From contig JAIPIC010000013.1 of the NCBI GenBank assembly GCA_021734865.1, positions 1 through 39,484 on the forward strand: a stretch of DNA of 39,484 bases. The letters are read 5' to 3'. Shown here piece by piece: positions 14,861 to 23,911 of this stretch (position 1 is its first letter; every line of letters starts with the position of its first letter). The notes beneath the pieces were generated by a model that saw only the letters and a program-made list of their open reading frames with translations, was not told the origin of the DNA and did not search any database. Position numbers and translations under genes: made by a program. This stretch comes from Candidatus Woesearchaeota archaeon (GTDB lineage: Archaea > Nanobdellota > Nanobdellia > Woesearchaeales > JAIPIC01).

Positions 14861-15745
14861 ATGATTAAAAAAGGACTACTTTGTTTATTTATCTATTTCT
14901 TATTATTGCCTATCGGATATTCTTATGGTTCTTGTGAAGCTGTATGTGGAAATATGTGCACAAATAGTTGTAACAAAAATGCAGATTGTATCAATGGTTG
15001 CAATAATAACTGCAGTAATGACTGTCAAGTTGGAGATATACTTCTTGGTTTTGCGGCGGTGACTAACGAGTCAAAATGTTTTAAAGTGTGCCACAAATAC
15101 TGCGTAATGCCCGCATGTCCATATGAATGCGGAAAATACACAAATCTCACAGAGCGGGACAGTTGCCTTATGCAATGCTACGAAAGTTGCAGTGATAATT
15201 GCGGTCAACAGTGTCTTGCTGAGATTGATTCTGAACATACAAAATGGGTATTTGAATTTTGGGCAATGCTTGGTTTCTTTGTTGCATTTAGTCTCGCTGT
15301 CGTTGGTTGGTATTTCTCAAGGAAACACAGACGGGAAACTGTAAAACTTATGAATCAAATTGAGGGGATCTACAGAACATATTCAAAGCATCGGGATGAC
15401 TGCGTTCAGGAATTGGATAATCTTAAGTCAGTCATAAAAACAGAATATTCAGAGAATAAGATTGAAGAAGAAAATTTCAATTATCTGAACCAGATTATCA
15501 ACGAAGACATAGCAAAAATTCACAGGAAAGAGACATTAAGTCTCATGTCGCAGATTGATGAAATATATAATAAATTCGCTAAAAAAAGGAATGTTTGTCT
15601 AGTTGAGTTAAATAAACTAAAAAACAAGATCAAGGATGAGTACTCGGAAAGTGTTATTGTTGAGGCAAATTTTCATTATCTTATTGAAAGGATCAATAAT
15701 TATATTTCTACACTTAAGAAACGTTCAGCGATTCGTAATAAATAA
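14861..15745 (+). CDS. Receptor-like Cys-rich single-pass membrane protein with duplicated cytoplasmic domain
   Basis: The protein has 294 residues: signal peptide 1-23; an ectodomain of about 100 residues with 18 cysteines spaced mainly CxxxC (SCEAVCGNMCTNSCNKNADC...); one transmembrane helix 130-152 with a basic SRKHRR stop; then two tandem cytoplasmic repeats, 156-219 and 221-284, exactly 65 residues apart. The repeats align at RRETVKLMNQIEGIY / RKETLSLMSQIDEIY and EYSENKIEEENFNYL / EYSESVIVEANFHYL and should form antiparallel helical hairpins. This looks like a sensor or adhesin linked to an internal coiled-coil scaffold. No known family was recognised. The even cysteine number suggests disulfides outside the cell. 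A MITE sits immediately upstream. Confidence 0.75.
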   Translation: MIKKGLLCLFIYFLLLPIGYSYGSCEAVCGNMCTNSCNKNADCINGCNNNCSNDCQVGDILLGFAAVTNESKCFKVCHKYCVMPACPYECGKYTNLTERDSCLMQCYESCSDNCGQQCLAEIDSEHTKWVFEFWAMLGFFVAFSLAVVGWYFSRKHRRETVKLMNQIEGIYRTYSKHRDDCVQELDNLKSVIKTEYSENKIEEENFNYLNQIINEDIAKIHRKETLSLMSQIDEIYNKFAKKRNVCLVELNKLKNKIKDEYSESVIVEANFHYLIERINNYISTLKKRSAIRNK

Positions 15746-15851
15746 ATCATTGACGCAGTCCATTTCTAGCTTTGTTCAAACATGAGTCTTTTGTGTATTC
15801 ATTGGTCAACAAGCCAAAACATATAAGAACTAACTCCCATTATCCATATTC

Positions 15852-16784
15852 ATGCAGTATTTATATTCGAATGTGAATGGATGCCATGTACTCGACGGAA
15901 AATTCAAGATAGTCAGTACGCTGGAATTCAAGAATTTCGATGATGCGATGGATGCATTGAAATCAGGAGAATATACTCCTGAGGAAAAGAAGGCTCTAGA
16001 AGATAACCCAGAGATCATGCTGGTCAATCCAAAAAAGGACAATGTCTTTCGTGATGGAGACAAACGACTTAAGATCATCGCAAATCTTGAGAAAAAACAT
16101 GCTATCGCAGCAAATAAGAGGATTACGGCAAGTGATTTGTCAGCGTCAGTAATCATTGACCATACTGTTATTCAGACGGTTTCTGCTCTGGAAGAGATGG
16201 ATAAGATAATTAATGGGCTGACAAAGCGGTTAAGAGAATGGTACGGGCCATATTTTCCTGAATTATGTGAAAAGATAACAGACCATCAGAAGTATGTAGA
16301 ACTTTCAATAAATGCACTCGAGAATGGCATCGATAAGTTGCTAAAAGAATTGGGTTATGAACAAACTTTTGGGGCTGAAATTTCAGAGCCAGCAGCCCAG
16401 GCCATCTTATCATATGCAAAGATAATTATTGGGTTTTATGATGAAAGAGAGGTTATGAAGAAGAATCTTGAAAAGATAATGAAAAAACATTATCCACATA
16501 TTGAAAAAACTGCAGGCTATAGCATAGGCGCCAGGCTTATTGCCTCTGCCGGATCCCTTAGGAAGATTGCAATAATGCCTTCCTCTACAATACAGCTGCT
16601 CGGAGCAGAAAAGGCGCTTTTCAGGCATCTTGTGTCCGGGAGCAGGGTACCAAAACACGGATTAATTGTGAACCATACATCAATTGCTGATAAAAAGAGA
16701 AGTGAAAGGGGCAAAGCCGCAAGGATGCTAGCAAATAAGATTAGTATCGCTGCTCGTGTGGATTACTACCGGGTTTCAAAGTGA
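15852..16784 (+). CDS. Nop5 (Nop56/58-like) C/D box sRNP core protein
   Basis: The protein has 310 residues, within the archaeal Nop5 range. Nop5 bridges L7Ae-bound C/D box guide RNA and the methyltransferase fibrillarin in the rRNA 2'-O-methylation complex (family knowledge). N-terminal fibrillarin-binding part 1-110, coiled coil about 115-230 (VSALEEMDKIINGLTKRLREWYGPYFPEL), then the Nop domain with GARLIASAGSLRKIAIMPSSTIQLLGAEKALFRHL and PKHGLIVNH, and RGKAARMLANKISIAARVDYY near the end. A highly charged KKE tail is absent. A TATA (ACATATAAG, about 15817) lies 27 bases upstream. It is followed after 25 bases by fibrillarin, the classic archaeal pairing. Confidence 0.95.
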   Translation: MQYLYSNVNGCHVLDGKFKIVSTLEFKNFDDAMDALKSGEYTPEEKKALEDNPEIMLVNPKKDNVFRDGDKRLKIIANLEKKHAIAANKRITASDLSASVIIDHTVIQTVSALEEMDKIINGLTKRLREWYGPYFPELCEKITDHQKYVELSINALENGIDKLLKELGYEQTFGAEISEPAAQAILSYAKIIIGFYDEREVMKKNLEKIMKKHYPHIEKTAGYSIGARLIASAGSLRKIAIMPSSTIQLLGAEKALFRHLVSGSRVPKHGLIVNHTSIADKKRSERGKAARMLANKISIAARVDYYRVSK

Positions 16785-16809
16785 GAAATATTACAGAAGA
16801 TATGATAAA

Positions 16810-17454
16810 ATGCAGAACGTAATAATTGACAAAAAACGGATATGGGTAAAGGCTGTCTACGACAAGAACCCAGATTTTGATGAGAATGTCGATAAGAAGA
16901 TGGATGGCTTCTATCGATCATGGGATGCGCGGCGAAGCAAGCTGGCCGCTGCTATGCTCAAGGGCGTCGAACCAAAAATTGACAAGGGTGCAAATATCCT
17001 TTATCTTGGAGCCAGCCATGGTTATACATGTTCTTATGTAAGCGACATCATAGGTAAAAGTGGGCTAATATATGCAATAGATTTTGCACCGCGGGTCGTT
17101 AGGGACCTTTGGTTTTTATGCGAAAAAAGGAAAAATATGATACCTATAATGGGTGATGCAAGCCAGCCACAGACTTACTTTCATCGCGTGGGGTTATGCG
17201 ATTTCATATTTCAGGATGTTGCACAAAAGAACCAGGTAGATATATTCCTCAAAAACCTCGACATGTTTGTTAAGCCAAATGGTCTTGGGATGCTAGCAAT
17301 CAAGAGTAGGAGTATTGATATCTCCAGAAAGCCACAAGCAGTATTCAATGAATGCAGGAACGTGATTGAGAGCAAGACCAAGCTGATTGATTATAAACTG
17401 CTTAGCCCATATGAGAAGGATCATTGCATTTTCTATGTCCAGAAAACCCAGTAA
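16810..17454 (+). CDS. Fibrillarin-like rRNA 2'-O-methyltransferase
   Basis: The protein has 214 residues. It is the catalytic subunit of the C/D box sRNP and uses SAM to methylate ribose 2'-OH at guide-selected sites. SAM motif I is ILYLGASHGYTCSYVSDIIG; the acidic residue of motif II is in LIYAIDFAPRVVRDL; MGDAS and FQDVAQKNQ follow, with the family's conserved DVAQ. SWDARRSKLAAAMLKG is the usual fibrillarin signature before motif I. The ATG at 16810 is chosen because a GTG at 16756 would overlap nop5 and add 18 residues not found in the family. It belongs to the same operon as nop5. Confidence 0.95.
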   Translation: MQNVIIDKKRIWVKAVYDKNPDFDENVDKKMDGFYRSWDARRSKLAAAMLKGVEPKIDKGANILYLGASHGYTCSYVSDIIGKSGLIYAIDFAPRVVRDLWFLCEKRKNMIPIMGDASQPQTYFHRVGLCDFIFQDVAQKNQVDIFLKNLDMFVKPNGLGMLAIKSRSIDISRKPQAVFNECRNVIESKTKLIDYKLLSPYEKDHCIFYVQKTQ

Positions 17455-17653
17455 TACAAATTCTGATGCAACAAGAAGTATTAAACCATAATATTTTGGA
17501 TGCAAAAGTTATTTAGAATGTCAAATCCTAAAACATAATTCGTTTTATGAATACCTACGATTGCATTCTTGTTTGTAGTTACTTAACAAGACATGTAATT
17601 ATTATAATTTAAAATACATAAGATTTAAAAGAGTCAACATCAAAACTGAGTTC
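17455..17653 (+). promoter_or_regulatory. Intergenic region with weak terminator and leaderless promoter
   Basis: After fibrillarin there is a 6-bp inverted repeat, TAAAAC (17529-17534) and GTTTTA (17542-17547), a weak terminator candidate. AAGATTTAAAAG at 17620-17631 is a TATA box about 27 bases before the ATG at 17654. No tRNA or other gene was seen in this stretch. Confidence 0.35.
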
Positions 17654-20398
17654 ATGGACTCTTATTTATCAAAAAAGGATTATTCTAACTCTCATAAAAT
17701 TCCCTTGAAATCATTGATTAAGATTATGAATTCGGGGGAGGGTGGTCTAAAAACAGCAGACGTAAAAGAGAGACTAAAAAAATACGGGAAAAATCAACTA
17801 ACAGAGAAAAAAGACAAGCCTTTGATTTTAAAATTTCTTCTGCAATTCAATAACTTCTTCAGCTATCTTTTACTATTCGGAGCATTGCTCTCAATTATAA
17901 GCGAGATTATAGTGCCGGGTCAAGGAAGTGAATATATCGCAATTGCATTATTTGGAGTAACAATCCTTAATGCTGCGTTTACTTTTGTTCAGGAATATAA
18001 AGCTGAAAAAGCTATGAGATCATTTAAGAATTTAATGACTTCACAAGTTGTTGTTCTAAGAGATGGGAAAAAGAACCAGATCAACTCTGTAGATGTCGTC
18101 CCTGGAGACATTGTTTTGTTATCTGAGGGGGACAAGATATCCATTGATGGCAGGATTATTGAACAATCAAATCTTAAGGTTGATCATTCTGCACTAACAG
18201 GTGAAAGCGAACCTCAATTAAGGAGTACTAAACCAACAAGTAAAAAACTTATTCTTAGTAGAAATATGGTATTTTCAGGCACACTGGTACAGGGTGGTAC
18301 TGGAAAGGTTTTGGTTGTTGCTACTGGTGACCATACTCAGATCGGAATCATAGCAAAAGTGACAAATGAAGTACAAACACAGGTCTCGCATCTTCAAAAA
18401 CAGATTGGCAGTTTCATCAAAGTCATCTCATATATTGCTGTTTTCCTAGGAATCACTTTTTGTCTTATGGGGATATTCATCACAAAGAATCCTTTCTGGA
18501 TCAATCTTGTATTCGGTATTGGAATAATCGTTGCAAATGTTCCTGAAGGCCTATTGCCCACAGTCACATTAACCTTATCTATTGCAGCCCAGAAGATGGC
18601 TAAACAAAAAGTGCTGATAAAAAACATAGATGCTATAGAGACCTTAGGAAGCCTGACGGTCGTCTGCTCGGATAAGACTGGAACATTGACAGAAAACGAT
18701 CTATTTACAGATAGTTTTTACATAAATGATGCCGCGTATTCTTTTGACAGGCAGAAAAAACGCATCCAATGCAATGGCAAAACAATTAGCGAGGACTCAA
18801 TTAAAGGAATGCAGGATTTCAATGATATCCTTGTTCTTTGCAATAATAGTAGTATCCGAGATGGAAAACGATTTGGGGACTCTACTGAAATTTGTCTTAA
18901 GAATTTTGTTTCAGTATTTAGGAAGATTGAACTAATTGAAAAGAAAAATCCTAGAGAACACGAGATTCCTTTTTCTTCAGAGACAAAATATATGATAACA
19001 GTCAATCGAGTTGATAAACATTCAAGAGCACACATGAAAGGTGCTCCGGAAATCGTGATTGATAAGTGTGATAAAATCTTTCATGAGGGCAAAATATGTA
19101 AGCTTACACCAAAAATTCGAAATAAATGGCTTTCTCGAAATACTGAACTTGCAAACAAAGGTTACAGGGTACTTGGTTGTGCCCTAAAGGAATTAGATTC
19201 AAAAAAACAGAGTACAATTGAAAAAAACGATTATTGCTTTTATGGGCTGGTAGCCATGCAAGATCCACCACGCCCAGAGGTTCCAAGTGCAGTAGCTCTC
19301 TGTCATAAAGCTGGGCTTAAAATAATTGTAATATCAGGTGATCAGGGAACAACTGTTGCAAATATCGCACGACAGGTAGGAATCATACAAGATAATCCAA
19401 AAATAATAAACGGAGAAGATCTTGAAAAATATGATGATGAAGAATTGATGGAAGTCCTTAAATCCCCTGAATTGATATTTTCCAGATCATTACCAAAAGA
19501 TAAGATGCGAATAGTAAGCTTGCTTCAACAGATGGGAGAAATCGTTGCGGTAACTGGGGACGGCGTAAATGATGCACCTGCACTACGAAAAGCTAATGTG
19601 GGTATCGCAATGGGGAAATCCGGAACAGAAGTTGCCAAAGAAGCTGCTGATGTTGTCCTTTTGGATGATAATTTTGCATCAATTGTAAATGCTATCAAGT
19701 CAGGCAGAACAGTCTATGACAATATCAAGAATTTCATAACATATATACTTACAAGCAATACGCCAGAAATTGTCCCATTCCTATTATTCATTCTTCTTGG
19801 TTGGCCATTAGCGCTTCCAGTTCTATTGATACTTGCCATTGATTTAGGAACAGATATGCTGCCTGCTATCGGTCTTGGTGTAGAAAAATCTTCCAAGGAT
19901 ATAATGACGAGAAAACCCCGTGATCCAAAATCCAAACTACTGAATTGGAAGATGATAGCAAGGTCTTATGGCTTCATCGGGCCGATGCAGACAGCTTTTG
20001 CATATGTAATATTTTTCAATATCCTTCTTAGCAACGGTTGGAATATCGGTGATGCAATAAGTATTACAAATCCAGTCTATATGATGGCTGTTACAGGATT
20101 TTTCTCTACAGTTGTTATTACCCAGATATTCAATGTATTTGCATGCAGGACAACACGAAGTTCAGTATTCTCTAAAGGAATATTCTCAAACAAACTGATA
20201 ATATTTGGGATATTTACTGAAATCCTATTGTTAGTTGTAATCTCAACAATTCCGATAATCCAGACAATTTTTGGTACACATCCATTTCCATTATATTATG
20301 TATCTTGGATGATTGGATTTGGTATTATTATACTACTGTTTGAAGAGTTAAGAAAAGCCATATTCCGAAAATGGGGCTGTCTTGGTATTGAAGATTAA
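17654..20398 (+). CDS. P2-type (P2C, Na,K-ATPase-like) cation pump
   Basis: The protein has 914 residues. It has the P-type ATPase order: N-terminal cation_ATPase_N segment, TM1-2, actuator domain with DHSALTGESEP, TM3-4 with VANVPEGLLPT (PEGLL at 297-301), phosphorylation site CSDKTGTLT (D340), nucleotide-binding KGAPEIVI, hinge TGDGVNDAPA (about 634-643), and C-terminal TMs. PEGLLPTVT and IDLGTDMLPAIGLGVEKSSKDIM with RKPRDPK are specifically like Na,K-/H,K-ATPase alpha subunits rather than SERCA-type PEGLP enzymes. It probably exports Na+ or exchanges it for K+ or H+ (inference from the subclass). No beta subunit is nearby. It has its own promoter. Confidence 0.92.
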   Translation: MDSYLSKKDYSNSHKIPLKSLIKIMNSGEGGLKTADVKERLKKYGKNQLTEKKDKPLILKFLLQFNNFFSYLLLFGALLSIISEIIVPGQGSEYIAIALFGVTILNAAFTFVQEYKAEKAMRSFKNLMTSQVVVLRDGKKNQINSVDVVPGDIVLLSEGDKISIDGRIIEQSNLKVDHSALTGESEPQLRSTKPTSKKLILSRNMVFSGTLVQGGTGKVLVVATGDHTQIGIIAKVTNEVQTQVSHLQKQIGSFIKVISYIAVFLGITFCLMGIFITKNPFWINLVFGIGIIVANVPEGLLPTVTLTLSIAAQKMAKQKVLIKNIDAIETLGSLTVVCSDKTGTLTENDLFTDSFYINDAAYSFDRQKKRIQCNGKTISEDSIKGMQDFNDILVLCNNSSIRDGKRFGDSTEICLKNFVSVFRKIELIEKKNPREHEIPFSSETKYMITVNRVDKHSRAHMKGAPEIVIDKCDKIFHEGKICKLTPKIRNKWLSRNTELANKGYRVLGCALKELDSKKQSTIEKNDYCFYGLVAMQDPPRPEVPSAVALCHKAGLKIIVISGDQGTTVANIARQVGIIQDNPKIINGEDLEKYDDEELMEVLKSPELIFSRSLPKDKMRIVSLLQQMGEIVAVTGDGVNDAPALRKANVGIAMGKSGTEVAKEAADVVLLDDNFASIVNAIKSGRTVYDNIKNFITYILTSNTPEIVPFLLFILLGWPLALPVLLILAIDLGTDMLPAIGLGVEKSSKDIMTRKPRDPKSKLLNWKMIARSYGFIGPMQTAFAYVIFFNILLSNGWNIGDAISITNPVYMMAVTGFFSTVVITQIFNVFACRTTRSSVFSKGIFSNKLIIFGIFTEILLLVVISTIPIIQTIFGTHPFPLYYVSWMIGFGIIILLFEELRKAIFRKWGCLGIED

Positions 20399-20486
20399 TA
20401 GAACCATGTTCTTGCGTATTGTATGAGGTTCTAGACCACACACTGCATATGATAAAGTATTACATTATATGAAAATATACATAAAG

Positions 20487-20500
20487 CTTTTTATAATAAA
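20487..20500 (+). promoter_or_regulatory. TATA box of malic enzyme gene
   Basis: CTTTTTATAATAAA is centred about 25 bases before the ATG at 20518. This supports a leaderless transcript starting there rather than at the GTG at 20503. Confidence 0.5.
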
Positions 20501-20517
20501 AAGTGATTCTCAAAAAG

Positions 20518-21702
20518 ATGTCATACGATGAAAGGTCATTAAGACTTCACAGGATAAATAAGGGAAAGATTGAAGTTAGATCAAAATTTAAGGTAAAGAC
20601 AAAGGAGCTTCTTTCGATGGCTTACACGCCAGGGGTAGCGGCTGTATGCATGGAGATTGCAAAAAGACCTGAGTTAGCTTATAAATATACTATTAAAGGC
20701 AACACTGTCGCTATCGTGACTGATGGTTCTGCTGTTCTTGGTGTGGGAAATATCGGAGGTGCTGCTGCAATTCCAGTAATGGAGGGAAAGGCACTGCTTA
20801 TGAAAGAACTGGCTGGTGTTGATGCTTTTCCAATCTGTTTTGAGAACTATCATATTGATTTTATTGATGATGTAAAAAATATCTGCCCAATATTTGGGGC
20901 TATTAATCTTGAAGATATAGCGGCCCCAAAATGCTTTGAAGTTGAGGAAGCTCTTCAGGATATTGGAATTCCTGTCATGCATGATGACCAGCATGCAACT
21001 GCAATCGTAACGACAGCAGGTCTATTCAATGCTTTGAAGGTAACTGGCCATAAGCTAAGTGAAGTAAAAGTCATAATAAATGGTGCTGGAGCTGCTGGGA
21101 TTGCAACAGCAAAACTTCTCATCCATATGTCTAAAAATGATGGAGGGGTTGGAGATATTATTCTTCTTGATAGCAAAGGTACAATCTTCAAAGGTAGAGA
21201 TAACCTAAATAAGTATAAAGAGGCAATTGCTGAAGAGACCAATAAAAACCTTATTGATGGAAGTCTTGCAGAAGCAATGAAAGGAGCTGATGTCTTCATA
21301 GGTTTGTCAAAAGCTGGTCTCGTTTCAAAAGAGATGGTACAAAGTATGAATAAGGATCCAATCATTTTCGCAATGGCAAATCCAAATCCAGAAATAATGC
21401 CAGAAGAAGCTCTGGCAGCAGGCGCAAAAGTGATTGGCACAGGAAGGAGCGATTATCCTAATCAGATTAATAATGTGCTTGCCTTCCCGGGAATTTTTAG
21501 AGGGGCGCTTGATGCATGTGCAAAGAAGATCAATAATGAGATGAAAGTTGCAGCCGCAAAGGGACTTGCAGAACTTGTCCCTAATCCAAGACCAGATTAT
21601 ATCCTGCCCTCGCCATTAGATCCGGATGTTGCAAAAGCAGTTGCAAAAGCAGTTGAAAAGGCTGCATGCGATACTGGAGTGTGCAGGATAAAAGACATGT
21701 AA
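20518..21702 (+). CDS. Malic enzyme (oxaloacetate-decarboxylating malate dehydrogenase)
   Basis: The protein has 394 residues, the short prokaryotic malic-enzyme form without a phosphotransacetylase domain. It converts malate to pyruvate and CO2 with NAD(P)+ reduction. The catalytic Tyr is in AYTPGVAAVC, the catalytic Lys in GKALLMKELAGVDAFPICF. The metal-binding acidic residues are in NLEDIAAPKCFEVEE and MHDDQHATAIV. The nucleotide-binding loop is NGAGAAGIATAKLL. FAMANPNPEIMPEEA and GRSDYPNQINNVLAFPGIFRGALD are conserved late motifs. Cofactor choice cannot be read with certainty. The start is set at the ATG by the TATA box position. It stands alone between the pump and the membrane regulator. 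Confidence 0.95.
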   Translation: MSYDERSLRLHRINKGKIEVRSKFKVKTKELLSMAYTPGVAAVCMEIAKRPELAYKYTIKGNTVAIVTDGSAVLGVGNIGGAAAIPVMEGKALLMKELAGVDAFPICFENYHIDFIDDVKNICPIFGAINLEDIAAPKCFEVEEALQDIGIPVMHDDQHATAIVTTAGLFNALKVTGHKLSEVKVIINGAGAAGIATAKLLIHMSKNDGGVGDIILLDSKGTIFKGRDNLNKYKEAIAEETNKNLIDGSLAEAMKGADVFIGLSKAGLVSKEMVQSMNKDPIIFAMANPNPEIMPEEALAAGAKVIGTGRSDYPNQINNVLAFPGIFRGALDACAKKINNEMKVAAAKGLAELVPNPRPDYILPSPLDPDVAKAVAKAVEKAACDTGVCRIKDM

Positions 21703-21809
21703 GATATATTCTGAGCCGTATCACTTTTTATCAATACATATATCCATCAATTTAAACATTTGTATGTCCTCTGCTTTCTTTGTATTTTTATTCTAATGTC
21801 AGAATTCAA

Positions 21810-21822
21810 AAATTATATAAGT
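21810..21822 (+). promoter_or_regulatory. TATA box of the 21844 gene
   Basis: AAATTATATAAGT is centred about 27 bases before the ATG at 21844, fixing that ATG as the leaderless start. An in-frame ATG at 21760 lies upstream of the promoter. Confidence 0.5.
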
Positions 21823-21843
21823 CCTGATACTGGACCACTTATC

Positions 21844-22548
21844 ATGAGACTAATACTTTTAATTATGATTTTATCTTTTGCATCGGTTGCACCAGTGTTT
21901 GCCAATTTCTATGCTGATGTAGAATTTGATGTTGGAAACGACGGTGTTGTGACAATCAGTGGCAATAGCAATCACCCCCTTCTTGCAGATTCACAAACTA
22001 ATGACCTTACTTCAAAAAAAGGCAGGTACTGGCTTCTAAACATCTCAATTGCCGATAATTTCTCAAATTATATCTATCGGATTAAGCTACCCAGATATTC
22101 AAGTGTTAATTATTTAAAGACCCCTGAACTGTCACGCTTTGAATATGGAGATAACAGTCTCCTGATAATAGGTACTGGAGAAAATCAGAAATTTGATGTT
22201 GTTGTCCAGTATTCAATAGGAAATCAGAAGCCAAATTATTTTCAGGGAGCAGTGATTGTCTCTTTTGCTGTGGTTGTTATATTAGTGTATTGGGTGAGCA
22301 AAAACAGAAGATCTCATAAGATTCCAATGCATATTCTTACTGACAGGCAAAAAAGAATCGTATCTTTTGTAGTCAAACACAAAAGAGTAACTCAAAAAGA
22401 ACTGCAGGATGAGCTTAAACTGCCAAAATCCTCCCTTTCAAGAAATGTTGAAAGCCTGGTCAGGAAAAATATTTTGAAAAAAAATCAAAAGGGTATGTCA
22501 AATGTTCTTTCTATAAATGTTCCAGACAGTTCCGGTAAGTTCCGGTAA
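21844..22548 (+). CDS. Membrane-anchored MarR-like winged-helix regulator
   Basis: The protein has 234 residues. Signal sequence 1-20 (MRLILLIMILSFASVAPVFA); an exported beta-rich domain of about 110 residues (YADVEFDVGNDGVVTISGNSN...); a transmembrane helix about 133-152; then a cytoplasmic winged helix from about 165: ILTDRQKRIVSFVVKHKRVTQKELQDELKLPKSSLSRNVESLVRKNILKK. The topology is a one-component signal transducer reading an extracellular cue and acting on DNA, a type frequent in archaea. It is followed 48 bases later by two exported-protein genes, which may be its targets or partners (inference). Confidence 0.85.
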   Translation: MRLILLIMILSFASVAPVFANFYADVEFDVGNDGVVTISGNSNHPLLADSQTNDLTSKKGRYWLLNISIADNFSNYIYRIKLPRYSSVNYLKTPELSRFEYGDNSLLIIGTGENQKFDVVVQYSIGNQKPNYFQGAVIVSFAVVVILVYWVSKNRRSHKIPMHILTDRQKRIVSFVVKHKRVTQKELQDELKLPKSSLSRNVESLVRKNILKKNQKGMSNVLSINVPDSSGKFR

Positions 22549-22596
22549 AAATAGATATGTTGTTCCACATACCCTTATTATATCGGAGGTGCTAAA

Positions 22597-23535
22597 ATGA
22601 AAAAAACAATTTTTTTAATAGCGCTTCTTATGCTTGCAATTAATATTGTTGTTGCACAAGAAGACGCTATCGAAGAAGTATCCGTAATGGGTACAATGGA
22701 AGGTGCAACCATTAGGTTACTGCAGCTTCAGAGTTCAATAGAGCATAACATCCTAAAAGGGACTGATGTAATATCAGAGATACTGGATGCAGACCCGGAG
22801 GCAAATTTTTCAAGGATGGAAGAAATTTTAGCAGAGATGGATGTTTTAAGCAGCCAAATTGAAGATCTGATCAATTCTGATCTCAATGAGACTAAAGCTG
22901 CTGAAGAATTTGTCTTTGTCAAGATACAAGCAAAGGAGCTCAGCAAAGAGTTTAGGACAATGGCCATTGGATATTTGCCTGACGAGAACCAAGAAAGGGT
23001 AAGGAACAGGAATGAAACCAGCCAGGATTTGACCAAGCTAAAAGAAGAGATCAAACAAAGGACTAGGGCACATAATGCGCTGCAGGTGCAGAAATTCCTT
23101 GATAAGATTGGGCTTCAAAATGATTCTTTGGTGAGCCAGATTGGTTCAGGTGAATTGAATGTTGGCCAGGCAATATCGTCAGTTGCAAAAGCTTACAAGG
23201 GCCTTGGACAGGAAAATAAGGCTGAAGCATTAGCAAAAATAAAAGAAGTTAAAGCTAAGGCACAAGTGCAGAAAGAAACTGTCAGGGAAAAGACAGAGAA
23301 CAGCTCTGATGAACTGAAAATACGTGCACAGGAAAGGAAAGAGGCAGCAAAGGGAAAGATCGAAAAGATTAAGGAGAAAATAAAAAGCAAACATGCTGAA
23401 AATTCTAATGGGCAAGGTAGCCCAGATGCAGGAAATGAGCATGGCGGCGTTAAAGGTAATTCAAGCAATATAAATTCTGACGACCAAGGCAAGAATAATC
23501 AGGATAGTGGTAACGGACAAGGAGGCAAAAAATGA
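22597..23535 (+). CDS. Secreted charged helical protein with Gly/Asn-rich tail
   Basis: The protein has 312 residues. Signal peptide 1-20 (MKKTIFLIALLMLAINIVVA). The mature part is almost wholly helical and Lys/Glu-rich, with coiled-coil-like stretches (about 25-130, and a basic KAKAQVQKETVREKTENSS...AKGKIEKIKEKIK segment near 215-265). A low-complexity tail of about 45 residues rich in Gly, Asn, Ser and Asp follows (NGQGSPDAGNEHGG, NGQGGKK). A strong Shine-Dalgarno CGGAGGTG lies at 22584-22591. Its TGA overlaps the ATG of the lipoprotein gene. A similar helical exported protein with a Gly/Asn tail occurs in other uncultured archaea (recollection), but the function is unknown. Confidence 0.75.
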   Translation: MKKTIFLIALLMLAINIVVAQEDAIEEVSVMGTMEGATIRLLQLQSSIEHNILKGTDVISEILDADPEANFSRMEEILAEMDVLSSQIEDLINSDLNETKAAEEFVFVKIQAKELSKEFRTMAIGYLPDENQERVRNRNETSQDLTKLKEEIKQRTRAHNALQVQKFLDKIGLQNDSLVSQIGSGELNVGQAISSVAKAYKGLGQENKAEALAKIKEVKAKAQVQKETVREKTENSSDELKIRAQERKEAAKGKIEKIKEKIKSKHAENSNGQGSPDAGNEHGGVKGNSSNINSDDQGKNNQDSGNGQGGKK

Positions 23536-23744
23536 AAGCTTTCTTAATCCTTGGATTGCTTGTTGTTGGGCTCCTTGCAGGATGTTCTGATAATTCCGCT
23601 TCCGGCACTGCGGACGATGTCCAGCAAGATAATGCACTACAACCAAGTACACAGCAGGATACATCAGTAGATGAAGTCGAAAGTGTCATGAATGACCAGA
23701 TGATCTCTGAGACAGATTACGTCGAAGTGGGAGAAATGATTTAA
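23532..23744 (+). CDS. Small lipoprotein
   Basis: The protein has 70 residues. A hydrophobic signal followed by LLAGC gives a lipobox with Cys at 18. The mature part is a 52-residue acidic, Gln/Asp/Ser-rich disordered chain. It starts within an ATGA overlap with the preceding secreted-protein gene, so both are translated together; it may anchor or accompany that protein at the cell surface (inference). Confidence 0.75.
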   Translation: MKAFLILGLLVVGLLAGCSDNSASGTADDVQQDNALQPSTQQDTSVDEVESVMNDQMISETDYVEVGEMI

Positions 23745-23911
23745 TTTCCCATTATTTTTTGTTTTTTATTTTGTGTTCTTTGATATTACTAAGTTGTTAT
23801 ATGAACAATGTGATCTCCAAGAAGTTCTTTGGATACCAACCCATACTCAGCAATCCACACTCAGCATATTTGATCTCAACAAAAAAGTTTTCATTCAATC
23901 ACGGCAACTAC
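23745..23911 (+). terminator. T-rich terminator and gene-free gap between convergent genes
   Basis: After the lipoprotein stop there are repeated T-tracts (ATTATTTTTTGTTTTTTATT, about 23751-23770), a likely terminator for the plus-strand operon. The rest of the gap up to the end of the giant minus-strand gene shows no recognisable gene or RNA. Confidence 0.4.

Noticed and set aside
20955-21440. Minus-strand open frame of 161 codons inside the malic enzyme gene
   Set aside because: Antisense shadow of a strongly conserved enzyme; no start signals.
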